Source: Holacanthus passer
Taxonomy: Eukaryota; Chordata; Actinopteri; Pomacanthidae
Assembly (NCBI GenBank): GCA_025331565.1
Contig: JAFREQ010000008.1
Location: forward strand, 3,968,001 to 4,032,000
DNA: 64,000 bases
Direction: 5' to 3'
In this document: positions 12,801 to 23,109 of the stretch, one piece after another
Layout of the letters: each line of letters opens with the position of its first letter
How positions within the stretch are numbered: position 1 is the stretch's first letter
Notes under the pieces: generated by a model
Seen by the model: only the letters and a program-made list of their open reading frames with translations
Database searches by the model: none
Told to the model about the DNA's origin: nothing
Program-made: the position numbers and the translations under genes

Positions 12801-15217
12801 TAAAGTGCTTGTTTGATTCAGAGCATGATAAATACTGCTGTAAGAGGAACAGCAAAAACACAGGCCAAAAAGCCCATAAAACTAATAAATCCAACAAAAT
12901 AGAGACAAACATTTTGGCTTCCAACAAGGCTCACCTGTCCCATTGGCGGCGCCCCCATTGGTGGCATTATACCTGGGGGAATTATACCAGGAGGCATAGG
13001 AGTCATGCTGGGTGGTCGCTGTCCCATAGGGGGCATTCCAATAGGAGGGAAATGAGGCGGTATTCCTGGTGGACCCATCTAGACAACAGGAGAGGGAAAG
13101 AGAAAATATGCATTCGATTAGATAAAACATTAATCAAGACCTTTAATATTTACCATTCTCAGTTCAGCCCCGTATGACGACTGGAAGCAAGAGGTGAAAA
13201 GCTAATTGTCATAAACGTATCTGTCACTGACTTACAAATGGGGGAGGTATCCCTGAGGGCGGTACACCTGGATAAGGTGGCGCTTGGCTCGGGCCATTAT
13301 TAGCCTCCGATGAAGACTGTCATGAATAAGAAACACCACAGAGATTTAGTGAACTCACAACAGCCAGTGGTGTAATGCGTAGTTAGTAGCGTGCTTAATT
13401 CAATAAAGCCACCTCATAAAGTTTATAAAAAGTCGTTAAATTAGATTTTCTCACTACATTACTACAGTACTGCAGCTAAGGTAAAAATAAAGCTTTTCCA
13501 TGACATGCACAACCTATATTTAGAAAAAGTAGGGTGGGCAAACTATTAGACATACCTTTTAGTATAAGGCAGTACAATGCAACAGCAACACAAACTACAG
13601 CCTCCAAAATCAACAAAAAGTCAAATCAACATTGTTACCATCATTATAACCATCATAATGATGTATACTGCAGGGCTGTTTCATTAGTCTGCATTCGTTT
13701 GGTCTGGTGCATCTATATGGAAGTATATTGATGACAAAATATCTGAGAGATGAAAACAAATTCTGAGCGCTACTCAGTCTGCAAGTCAACCATTCAGAGT
13801 GCACAGGCAGAATCAGATTTGAGCATGCAATCCTGATCATGTGCGAGCTTATTTCTGAGTTTGCGCTCTCAAGTTTCGCCAGCTGTTTTGGCAGCTTCTG
13901 AGCACTTGAGATCACAAGACGTGGATGTACAATTTCAGTTAAGGTGGGCATGTGGATCTGGGTTGCAGACTGAAGTTCAGCCAAATAATGGTGAGCCAAC
14001 CAATCCCCTTACTGTTGCCTAATTTGTTCATACTGGCATGTCAGATTTGTGCCATGCCTATTCTGAAAATAATATCATTATATATAATAACTACTATTCA
14101 TTTTTGTTTGAACCAATAGTTTTTTAAAATCAGATCACATTAAATCCAACCACCATATAGCATGCTCTTTCTGGAAGTGACAATGAACGTCAATGAATAA
14201 TGATGAATATTTTTGTTATAACGCTCCATGTTTCTGTCTGTTTAATGTAGTTACAGTTTCCCTTGCAGGCTAAAATCACCTGCTCACTCTCACGACTTCT
14301 TACAGACTGAGTAACAATAATGCTGCAATTTGTTTTGTGCCCTCTCAAATCTTTTGTTGTCAATAAGCTTCCATACAGACTATAACAGACTAAATCACCC
14401 TCTACATTTCGTTACATATAATCAAAGAGTAGTTTTCAAAGTATAAAAACACGCCTAACATCAATTATATATATATATTATTATGCATTATTTTAGCAAA
14501 TATGGCTTGAAGGCTCCATTAATTCAGGTTTGTGGGATTAACTTTAAGAGATTGTATATGAAAAAGGCTTTGACATCAACAGTTATTGAATTGCTAATGT
14601 ACCGCTTGTTATAATGCTAGCAGCGTCTGACAGGCTCCTTCAGCAGCTTCACTCTCGTTTGTCTTTGTCCATTTTACTTCACGTTCATTCTCACTGATAA
14701 CAAACACATACAACATAAAATATCTCACCTTTCCAGCACAGTAATGCTAACTTGCTAGGCTGTTCGTGATGAATGACTACAGACTCTGTCTAAACCCTGG
14801 TAAAGAAGAAAGCTTTACGTATGGCTAACATGAGAGTTAGTAGCTAGTTAGCTAACTCTTCAACTAGCCAAATGCTCCTTTTACAAATCTTAAGTTTTTG
14901 TTTGTGAATGCATTTATGTACTCACGTGTAATTAAAACGAACTGCCCGTTAGTGGTCTCTATTTTTATTGTGTATTTAGCATCACTTCCAGGATATAGTC
15001 TGAACCATGACGATATGTGTGTGCCGCTATATTAGCTCAGTGCTAACACGACATGCTAACCTGTGATGTTCTGGGACGTGCGACATTATTATAACATTAC
15101 AGAGACAAAGGGCCGGTTATTAAACATACACCAAATAAGTACAAGTACGCCTTTGACAGTAATAAGCGTTTACTTTGCTGTAAATATCTTGTTCTTTTGA
15201 ATGGTTGTACTCACCAT
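2004..15217 (-). CDS. prpf40a: Pre-mRNA-processing factor 40 homolog A (PRPF40A), complete, 27 coding exons
   Basis: Scaffold of the U1 snRNP/early spliceosome; its WW domains are known to bind proline-rich SF1-type partners and its FF domains phosphorylated or helical partners, in the nucleus. Coding exons, 5' to 3': 15215-15217, 13236-13316, 12935-13078, 11430-11513, 10787-10805, 10664-10683, 10478-10519, 10197-10307, 9767-9887, 9554-9578, 9106-9321, 8747-8852, 7615-7679, 7358-7522, 6244-6352, 5979-6129, 5697-5830, 5002-5116, 4534-4625, 4259-4375, 4019-4156, 3775-3870, 3602-3688, 3405-3495, 3248-3309, 2987-3142, 2004-2093. All junctions are GT-AG, phases fit throughout, and the total is 2,640 nt (879 aa; human isoforms are about 930-957). 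Order: Pro/Met-rich N-terminus, WW1 (132-168), WW2 (169-208), Ala/Thr-rich linker, six FF repeats (about 304-720), Lys/Arg/Ser-rich tail. The end is LEQLDAP rather than human LEQLDDDQ. The identity is secure; a few microexon choices could vary by isoform. Confidence 0.97.
2094..2986. repeat. Last prpf40a intron with a possible hAT-like transposon end near 2350
   Basis: The intron is about 890 nt. Near 2,354 it carries cagagctgcccaaagtgtgg, which resembles the 5' terminal repeat of hAT elements in vertebrates, followed by AT-rich sequence. I did not find a matching opposite end, so this is at most a decayed fragment. Confidence 0.25.
4019..8852 (-). CDS. prpf40a: prpf40a exons 12-21: FF-domain repeats
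   Basis: Ten exons (8747-8852, 7615-7679, 7358-7522, 6244-6352, 5979-6129, 5697-5830, 5002-5116, 4534-4625, 4259-4375, 4019-4156) encode residues about 290-686. These cover five FF repeats and the start of the sixth, seen as paired aromatic/Trp positions in KQAFKELLKEK, SWEQAMKMIINDPRY, NWEALKNILDNM, TTWSEAQQYLLDNP and FLDELHDHGQLHSM. FF domains are about 60-residue helical bundles. Similarity to human is very high, so splice sites here are the most reliable in the window. Charged helices (EKEEEEEKQK, EAREREREKEEARK) separate repeats. Confidence 0.95.
6353..7357. repeat. prpf40a intron with a (CA)n microsatellite
   Basis: The intron between exons 14 and 15 contains a perfect CA run at about 6691-6713. 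Nothing else was recognised in this 1-kb intron. Confidence 0.7.
7680..8746. repeat. prpf40a intron with a fish interspersed-repeat fragment
   Basis: Near 8,435-8,490 the text attaattg...cgattaattgactgaccgttgcagctctag matches a sequence pattern I know from many fish introns. Its class is uncertain and the rest of the intron shows no exon. Confidence 0.3.
9106..9578 (-). CDS. prpf40a: prpf40a exons 10-11: 25-nt microexon and Ala/Thr-rich linker
   Basis: The 25-nt exon (9554-9578) encodes AMIKAEEN plus part of a glycine codon, matching the human AMIKAEE stretch. Exon 9106-9321 then encodes about 71 residues rich in Ala, Thr and Val, the counterpart of the long Ala-rich spacer of human PRPF40A but without its long polyalanine run. 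Human residues between the WW2 exon and AMIKAEE (YQNTIVAGSLITKSNLH) are absent from my model; a matching exon was not seen. Confidence 0.88.
9767..10307 (-). CDS. prpf40a: prpf40a exons 8-9: tandem WW domains
   Basis: Exon 10197-10307 (37 codons) carries WW1: W135, the YYYN core at 146-149, W157 and P160. Exon 9767-9887 carries WW2: W176, YYYN at 187-190, W198 and P201. Both have the two signature tryptophans and the terminal proline needed to bind proline-rich ligands. One domain per exon matches the vertebrate gene. Confidence 0.96.
10478..10805 (-). CDS. prpf40a: prpf40a exons 5-7: microexon cluster before WW1
   Basis: Three tiny exons of 19, 20 and 42 nt (10787-10805, 10664-10683, 10478-10519) encode PGVDSAAAPGTA and STTNGSPQEDQPKK. 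The 19- and 20-nt exons only restore frame when used together (39 nt); the 42-nt exon is a separate in-frame cassette. Human PRPF40A has a similar short PPGVNS...GTASGAKS linker here. Acceptors (cacag, cacag, tgcag) and donors (gtgaga, gtaagt, gtttgt) are present for each; the 42-nt exon has the weakest donor and is the likeliest optional one. Confidence 0.82.
11430..13316 (-). CDS. prpf40a: prpf40a exons 2-4: proline/methionine-rich N-terminus
   Basis: Exons 13236-13316, 12935-13078 and 11430-11513, all in phase 0, encode residues 2-104. The composition is Pro, Gly and Met rich with repeated PPMG, MPP and PGMM units, like the low-complexity start of vertebrate PRPF40A. Because all three exons are multiples of three (81, 144 and 84 nt), any can be skipped without shifting the frame. 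The region is probably disordered and could bind WW or SH3 domains; that part is inference. Confidence 0.93.
11514..12934. other. prpf40a intron, no recognised feature
   Basis: This is 1.4 kb of AT-rich intron between N-terminal exons 3 and 4. Open frames within it have no recognisable protein character, and no transposon ends were seen. Confidence 0.6.
13317..15214. other. First prpf40a intron (1.9 kb)
   Basis: It separates the initiator ATG from the rest of the coding sequence. It is AT-rich with a short TA run near 14,467-14,478. First introns often hold regulatory sites, but I cannot point to one here. Confidence 0.6.
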
Positions 15218-15320
15218 GTTGACGAGAGGGAAGGACCCAGAAACTTGAGCACTTCTCAACAACGTGCACAGCGATTGGTTCAACTGTCTCCGGTCAAAGG
15301 TGACGATTCTGTAGCGTCAT
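15218..15320 (-). promoter_or_regulatory. prpf40a promoter and short 5' UTR
   Basis: The initiator ATG (15,215-15,217) is directly followed by a donor (gtgagt). Upstream on the minus strand, a CCAAT box (ATTGG on the plus strand) lies at 15,274-15,278, and CRE-like half sites (tgacg, gcgtcat) lie at about 15,300-15,320. No TATA box was seen, as expected for a housekeeping splicing gene. The start of transcription is inferred to lie within about 60 nt of the ATG. Confidence 0.55.
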
Positions 15321-15626
15321 TCTGCGTTAGTGATGTGCAGACATGCGCATTAACAGACAGCGTGGTACTATTATATATGATTATATGATCTGATTATATG
15401 AATATATATTTATATGAGTCCCAGAAAAATACAATAGGAAACAATAATATGCAACAACTGATCCATCTTCATGAATGAGCAAACAGCATTTGCAGAGGAA
15501 GACCATGAGATTTGAAAAAAGTCAGTAAGTGGACCTTGAGTTAAGTTATTCTTCTCAAATGCAACAATTTAATCAGTCAAAAAAAAGAAAGAAAACAAAC
15601 TGACAACAACAAACAACAACAACATA

Positions 15627-16166
15627 CTAATTACCAGTGGTGGAAGAAGTACTCAAATCCTTTACGTGAGTAAAAGGAGAAATACCATGGTCTGAAAATA
15701 CTAGTACTACTAATAAAAGCCTTGCATTCAACATGTTACTTAAATAAAAGGGCAGAAATAATATCTGCAAAATGTACTTAAGGTGTTTAAAGTAAAAGTA
15801 CTCATAAGGCAGAATGTCTCCTTTGACAGACGGTGTATTATTCTGTTATTACTAACAAATACGTGTAAGAGTATTTAAATGTTGTAGTTTGTCAATGTGG
15901 AGCAAATTTTAGATAGACTACTGTATACTACATTATACATACACTAAGCATATCCCAATTTTAAAATGTAAAAACAATCTAATCACTATGAATCAAATAA
16001 ATGAAAAAGCCTACAATATTTCCCTCTGAAATGTAGTGGACTCAAAGTATAAGGTACCATAAATTGGAAACACTCATACTAATACTATTATTTAGACATA
16101 TTAAATTACTAAATTGTACAATATTCAAGTAAATGTACTTAGTTACATCCCACCACTGCTAATTAC
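15627..16166. mobile_element. hAT-type MITE, 524 bp, with perfect 8-bp target-site duplication
   Basis: The element proper runs 15,635-16,158. It starts cagtggtggaagaagt and ends acatcccaccactg, so the ends are inverted. The 8-bp sequence ctaattac flanks it on both sides (15,627-15,634 and 16,159-16,166), which is the length hAT transposases duplicate. The interior is full of AAGTAAAAGTACT-type units and has no coding capacity, so it is non-autonomous. It belongs to the very common fish family recognised by a GTGGTGGAAGAAGTA start. The intact target duplication suggests a fairly recent insertion, about 0.4 kb upstream of prpf40a. Confidence 0.92.
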
Positions 16167-19100
16167 AAAATGGTTATATATTTATAAAATGCAAAATTAA
16201 ATGTTGCTAATAAAAATCTAAAAATAAAAAAATAATCAAAATATGCTATTGAAATGGTACATTTAAAAGATAGATTTAAAAAATGTTTGTATATCTCAAC
16301 TTCCAAGGTTAGACAGAAGTGACATAAACATAGACACACAGCAAAAGAAAGATACAGAAAGCCTAGGGAAAAAAACCCAATACAATAAGCACAGACTAGC
16401 TGAACAGCTACATTGTACAGACAAGTAGGTATAAAAATAGCAATTAACAAAAAACAACTATATATATACTCAGGGTCAGCTTTATGTGTTTCTATCAAGT
16501 ATATGCAGTAGGTTTATATACAGCTTTCCAGCAGTATTATTACTTTCCTATCACAGTTTACTTCCAGTCACTGAAAGGATATATTTAAAAAGGTGGAATC
16601 TAAGTCAGAAATAATTGGGAAATTATGTGAAATGCTATATGTTAAATGTCATTATGACCTTAATTACATTCTGTGTTAGATAATCCACTTATTTGCAGTC
16701 CTCACCCTGCCCCTGTTCTTGCTCATGATGCAGAGCTATTTTCCAAAGAGCTTTTTCTTCACACTCTTACAATGAGCGCTATTTTAGATGTTATAACAGG
16801 TGCCCATTTCAGAAGCTGGAGTAGCTGTTGTTCAGACACAGCAAAATTACCTCGGTGTATTGGGGATCATTTGGAGAACTGGCTGTGATTTTCCAATTAT
16901 TGGCTTCTGTGACACAGTTCTCCTGGCTGTCTGTAGCTGGAATGATTCCCGACGGCAGTGGGAAATTAGAAAGTGGTCACTTTTTACCTCTTTAAGTGCC
17001 ATTCACACAGCTACAGTCTTCAGTCTTTCCCTGTTCCTCTCGCTCTTGTATTCCGGTCATATATCTTTCACACAAAACAAGGTTAAGCAGTAGCTCACCC
17101 ATTATGAGGGTTATTCAAACAGAAAATTAGTTTGATGGCCTAATGAACACATTGATTTTCATTTATTGCTCTTCTTGTCCTGTAGAGATGCCATGTGCAC
17201 TATCTTAGACACATTGAATGATTAGGATTATGCATTCAAGATATTTTAAAAAAAAATGATATTACAGATGTGCAACTTCTCTATATGCTGCTCAGTGCTC
17301 AGTGCTGTTGTTTACTGTGGAGTTGTCCCTGGGATTTAGAGGGCTATTGGAGTGTGAAGCATGCAACAAAGAGTTGGGAAACAGATGAGCCCACACTCGA
17401 GGTAGACTGCAATAAACTCTGATGTATTTACTGACAAGTGGAGGAGAATTCCCTATCCATTCTCTTAACAAGCCAAAAAGACAACAAGGCGACAGTGAGG
17501 GGCAGTGATGGATCGAGCTTCAGCCAACCACAGACCATCACTTGTCTTCGGGGGAACAAACAAACATAAAACCAGTCATGAATCAAGACCGTTGCACAGC
17601 TGCAAATGTTTTCGATGGGACTGAATGATTAAAAAAGATTATTTAAAGAAATCATTAAACTTAGGTATACGAGAGAAAAAGCTGATATGGCTTAGAAACT
17701 TTTCCTCAACCTGGTGCCCTGATGTATTATATTGTAAAATGTTTTAGCCTCCACTCATTGAAATTTTATCTTTATTTATCCATTTATTTATTTGTTTATG
17801 TCAATTTAAACTATTTGAGATGCAATACTTGATATGATAGGACAAATCATATATATCAGGAAACAAATTTGACATATATAATATTATTTATAATGTGGAT
17901 TTTGTCAAATTTATAATATGAAAAATGATACTTTATATAAAAAAAGTAGATTTCATAACGTGAACAATTACACTTTTTATATAAATTTTAACTAGTTAAA
18001 TACTCTATGCAACTGGAATTAATTAGGAAAACATTTAGAATTATTGTTGGTGGAAATTTATTCTCTGATATGAACGAGTATCAAGACTGTGAATGGAACC
18101 AGTTGAAAAACAAATGCAATTATAGTATGAATTTCTCTATAAACTCCTTTGACTCCTTACAAGTAAATGAAATAAAAGGCAAAATAAATAAATAAATAAA
18201 ATCTAATTGCAGGACTATTTGTCATGATGTTGCCTTAGTGTTCTTGAACAATACATAGAGGTCCTGCTACCAGCAGGGGCGCTGTTCTGGAATGGACATG
18301 TCCAGACCACACAGCAGAGTGAAAAAAGATCAATGGAAGATGTCTTATCAAATATCACTCTGGCATAACTCTTTGGAATCAGACTTTCATTGATCTCACC
18401 ATCATCTTTTATTTATCATTCATTTCCCTGGTGATGATTAATGTGGATCTGATGTCGAAACCATTTCTCAGCTGATTCCATACACTGCAGATATATGCAG
18501 AGTATATTTATATGCTTTGATGTTCTATTCTTGTGTCCTAACACAGTTTGCCAGTGCCTCATTGTTGTGTGTGCGATTGATTCACAATACACTGTATGAG
18601 GTGGTCAATGTTTGCCTCTGGCCATTTTACTCAGTGAGCTTTGAGTCCGGCATGCTGCTGACCTGCCTTACAGGCACTCTTCTCTCATCCAACAATTGGC
18701 TTCCTGTCAAACACAGTCACATTAACAATCAACAACACACAGTATTACATTTGCAGCATGCTTTTCAATTTCCCCTCTGAAACTAAAGGAGCCAGAACAG
18801 CTCTAAATGAGGTTATGTGAGTCTGTTCAGATTTTTTTTTTCTAAAAACTAAAAGACACTTTGAGAGACTTGTTGCAAAGGAAAAAAAATCATGCAGTTT
18901 TCATTTTTGTGATTCATAAAACCTTTGGAAGTTGGGAAATTTTTTTGTGTTCACTTGGCTTAGGATCATTGTCTAACTTAAACCACAGTGAAAAGGCGAA
19001 TATGATCACTGTGGTATAGTGATGGTGTGGTCTATCTTTGTATCTCTGTAGCATCAATAATCTGCCCTCAGGAAATGATTTGTCCTGGCTGTCAGATAAG

Positions 19101-20280
19101 TATCATCCCTTTTAAAAGCAAGGGCTGACAACATAACCCCATATCTTCTAGATTTTTGTTGCTCAAGGGTTATGTGTTTTGTCTAAAAGCATAATTGTCC
19201 TCTGGGTGATTATTGACTACTGTGTCACATGATCGATGAAAGCATGACCTCAGAGCCAAACATTATCCATTTACTACATGCTACATGCAGCCTGGTTATG
19301 TCCATCATAAATTTGAACCTCGGCTACATTGAGCTCTGCACGGCAAATTTATAACGTCTGGAAACTATTTTTGGAGAGATTCTTCTCAGGGTTGCAATTA
19401 TCACGCAAGAACACACAAAGCTGTTGATTGCTGAGTACCAGCTATTCACAGTCTCTTGTTCTGAAAGAGTTGCTGATTTCATGGATATTCTATCATTTTA
19501 AGGTCAAAGGGTCTACAGTATTTCCCTTAGCATTGCACACACACACACACACACACTATATACCACATTTCCCAGGGATTTCTGATGGACATGACAGAAA
19601 ACCTATGAGCATGATGTCAAAGCACGGCAGAAAAAAAAGTATGAATAAGACATGCATGCTGAATGTCATGCTAAATGTCAAACACTATATTTTGCATCAT
19701 TCTTACACTTTTCACACCTTAAAAAGAAAATCTCTGAAAAGATTTGTCTTCTGAGCAACATGATGACTCTGGAAGATTCCCTGGTTCAGATATGAATATC
19801 TCCTGTCTGACATCATGAGTGTTACTGTGGCCTGTGAGGACGTGTGAGCACTTTGAGAGGATCTAAGACGCACTGTCATCTGTCTGAAAATGAATTGGTC
19901 AGGCTTCTGCTGACAGGTTGTCACTCAGAAAGGGCTGTGTGTGTGTGTTACACAAATGCACACTTGCTTGTTCAGGGCTGAAATGACAAATTGGATACTG
20001 TACTATAAGGCCCTTCCTGATTGATGCAATTTGCGTCCCAGCATTACAGTAATAACTATATTCAAATCAGTATCAAGTTTCTTCAGTTTTAGAAATATTG
20101 CATAATACTGCATAAAAGTCAACTCATCAAAATGGTGTCAACAGTAGATGGTTACAGTAAAGATAGCAAAAAATGTCTTATATAAATTAACCTGAATGGA
20201 ATTGTTTGCTTATTCACTTTACTACCAAGAATTACATGAGAAGATAATATATATATAACATACAACATATTATATATAAT
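16167..20280. other. Intergenic DNA, no recognised gene
   Basis: About 4.1 kb of AT-rich DNA between the hAT MITE and the next repeat. It contains a CA microsatellite at 19,536-19,556. Near 18,269-18,303 there is a GC-richer patch with a near-CTCF string and a p53-type half site. The longest open frames have no family resemblance. Confidence 0.5.
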
Positions 20281-20800
20281 GACAATATGAAGCTACCACC
20301 AGCAGCCGGTTTTCTTAGCATAGAGGTTTTCAAAGTGGGAAGCTTCAAACAATTTCGGAGGAGACTCAGCAAATTGAAGTGAAAAAAAAAGTGTGTGAAT
20401 TGGGTAAAGAGATCATTTACAGATAGTAGTTCTAGTTTTCCTCAGAGTCAGAAACTAATAAATGCTATTTGCTGTAGTCTGATTATGCCAAACAACAATA
20501 TTAGACTATCTTGGCTCAACTGTTGAGTGTCATGGGATCAAATAGCATAATCATGAGCAAAAATAAGCAAGTAAATTAAAGGGCTGCCTTTTTCTAAGCT
20601 TTGTCTCTTTGTCTCCTTGTTTTAACATAAAAATTGGAAGCAGTAGGAAACCTCAAGCTCGGCTCTCCCCAAAGGTTAAAAAACTCTCAGCTTATCCGCA
20701 CCTCTAAAGCTCACTAATTGGAGGTATAATTTGACATTTTCAGAAATATGCTTACGGAAAATTAGTAAGCGTATTTTTCCAAAATGTCAAACTATCCCTT
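20281..20800. repeat. Fish interspersed repeat with palindromic end
   Basis: It begins near atgaagctaccaccagcagcc and includes gcacctctaaagctcactaattgg, both pieces of a known abundant fish repeat. At its right side, ttgacattttcagaaatatg (20,731-20,750, extending to 20,755) pairs with a near-complementary arm at 20,765-20,790. A related copy lies at 31,227-31,480. Non-coding and probably a decayed non-autonomous DNA element; the class is uncertain. Confidence 0.6.
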
Positions 20801-22282
20801 TCGGGTGAGGCCACCAGTTATAAGACGTTTCTGGCACAATTTTGCTCAAACAAATAAGTAATAAACAAGTTTATTTCCTGACTGAGAAAAGAAGAGTCGA
20901 AGTGAGGGAGATGCTGAGATGAAGGTGTGCTGGTTCATTTCCAGCCCAGCACTGACACACATGTCTCTAACCACTCCACTATCGGTGCATTAGCAAAAGC
21001 ACAGGTTTGATTTAAATGACTGGCTTCAGACATGTAATAAACCTTGTTCTTGCTTGTCTGAAATGGATTCACGACATGATCTAAATTATTTAAATTGCTC
21101 CAGATACTTAAAAACTGTCATGCGCTCAGTCTTTATTCAGTCGGGCTACATTGCGGAATGTAACATAAAATATAGCTTCTCGTTTGATGCATCTGAGGTA
21201 GGAATGAAGGTGCTGAGTGGCTTTCATTTGAGGACTGATGTCCAGCTGTGGGCACTCGCCGGCTGCTGTGTCTGTGGCTTATAATGAGGGGAAATGGCTG
21301 GAGAAAAAAAGAGAGGGGGAGCAGTAGGAGCACAAAGAGGATGCCAGGGGATTTATGTGTAATAGCAGTCTACGAAATTGGCCTTTATGCTCCATGTCCT
21401 TCATTTCAAATTTCCTAAAGAATATCCTGTTGCTGCAGTGTGTTTTTCATGACTCTGCTGGTGGAGCGATGCTGGGAAACAACTTGGCTTAAATTGAAGT
21501 GGTAGTTTAGAAGTTTCATGAACAGGTGGTTTTCATATTAATCTCTTCACATCAGGTCAGTTTGCGATTCCTTCTTCTGGTGCTGCTCAAATAAGATTCC
21601 TTCCTTCTTTTTTGCCATGTGTCATAGTGTCTTTTGCGCCTCCTTGCTTGCTTGTTCATTCCATCGCACAATCAACCACATAATCATGAATAAAGCTCAT
21701 TCTCATTCCTCCCCTGCAGTATTTTAAAGCAGTTCAGCAGCTCCGTATTTCATATGAGTGGCACTTAAATGTATACATTATGCAGGCACATATTACAGCT
21801 TTGTACTAAACAGCACAGGTTTAATTAAAACATGAGTGCTTCACCAAGTGAGTGCAGAATCACATACACTAATAGTCATGGGAACTTATGCGGGATGAAT
21901 ATTTTAACCACAGGATTTTTTTCCCCAGCTTATCTTGACAAAGAGCAAATGGGTTATGGTGTAATCTGTGGATCAGCTATGGCTTTTAACCACTCTCACC
22001 ACACTGCTCCAGCAAGATTACTTTGAAATATAGACTGCTTTCAAGAGAGTAGCCCATTTGCAACCATCTGATATTATTCCTATCTCCAAGGAACAGCACA
22101 GGAGTTTCTTACCCAAAGGAAGAGGAAAAAATAAGCAGAATCGATAAGCACATTGACTTCCACTGCTGAATGTAATTGCTGTTATATAGTCCCTCCCCTC
22201 TTCACAGAACATTGTGTTCGGGACATGAATGAGCGGTCAATTAGCTATTACAGTGCTCATTTGTCTGTATGTAATACCCTGG

Positions 22283-22292
22283 CTGTCAATCA
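22283..22292 (-). promoter_or_regulatory. Consensus PBX-MEIS/PREP site (TGATTGACAG)
   Basis: On the minus strand the ten bases match the textbook PBX-MEIS/PREP composite site exactly. They sit in non-repetitive DNA next to CAATTAG and TAATA homeodomain-like words. A 10-bp match is expected by chance about once per few hundred kilobases on both strands, so this is suggestive only. Confidence 0.35.
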
Positions 22293-23073
22293 GACACAGT
22301 GACTCCATGGAGATAATGAGGCTCACTAAACTTCATGAGTGTAAATGCGCGTGAGTCATCCTGGCACAGCGCAAACAAATCAGAGGAAAAAGATTCATGA
22401 TCAGAGCTATCTATAGGCCTGATGTGGCATCTGTTTGTGAAGCTGAGCGTGGTCGTTTTGAGAGACTGCTGAGATCAGGTGGGAACCAACATCAGGTGTG
22501 GAATGAGACATAGATCCCGCAGGGAGCCGCTGTGGGAAGTGTACTGTAAAATGGGGCAGCAATGGCAGGTTCACCACACCTTGTTGAGTTCCACACTACT
22601 TGACAAACTGAAGATAAATACCCCCCCAAAAATGCTCATTCACAGGAAGCATTGGACATCTGTTATGCAAGAGGACTAATTCTGTGACACACTGGAATGC
22701 TTCTAAACATCTGGCAATACCAATTAGACATGCAAGACTGACCGCTCGGCCCACAAGAGAACAGAACATTTTGTTTTGAAGTTTTGTCCTGAGAAGTTAA
22801 CTCGATTCATTCTTCGAACATGCGTATTGACCATAGGTTTTATAAAACTATTTTTTTTGGAAAATTTCTCTTAATGTGCTTAATGTCCTGTGTGACAAGC
22901 TTAATGCATGACAAAATAATCTTACCTCAAAGGTCCAGTTGTCTTTTTTCACTGTTTTAAACCGCATGAGCATTTTGCTCAAAGCAGGGGCAACTTTTGC
23001 AAAATGCCAGGGTCCAGTTAATAAACAAACACTAATAATATTTATCAGATTAATGTTTTTCTATTGATTATAA

Positions 23074-23109
23074 TTAACTGACTTATGAATTCATCAATAA
23101 GTCAGTTAA
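23074..23109. repeat. Perfect inverted repeat (13-bp arms, 10-bp loop)
   Basis: The left arm TTAACTGACTTAT (23,074-23,086) and right arm ATAAGTCAGTTAA (23,097-23,109) are exact reverse complements around a 10-bp spacer containing an EcoRI word. It could be the ends of a collapsed tiny transposon or a chance cruciform. No T run follows and there is no gene, so it is not a terminator. Confidence 0.75.

Noticed and set aside
12818..13177. Plus-strand frames over the Pro/Met-rich prpf40a exon
   Set aside because: They are antisense shadows of a low-complexity coding exon.
18517..18780. SFESGML-containing frame as ARL6IP6
   Set aside because: Only a few residues resemble the FEPGMF block; no flanking conserved region or exon structure follows.
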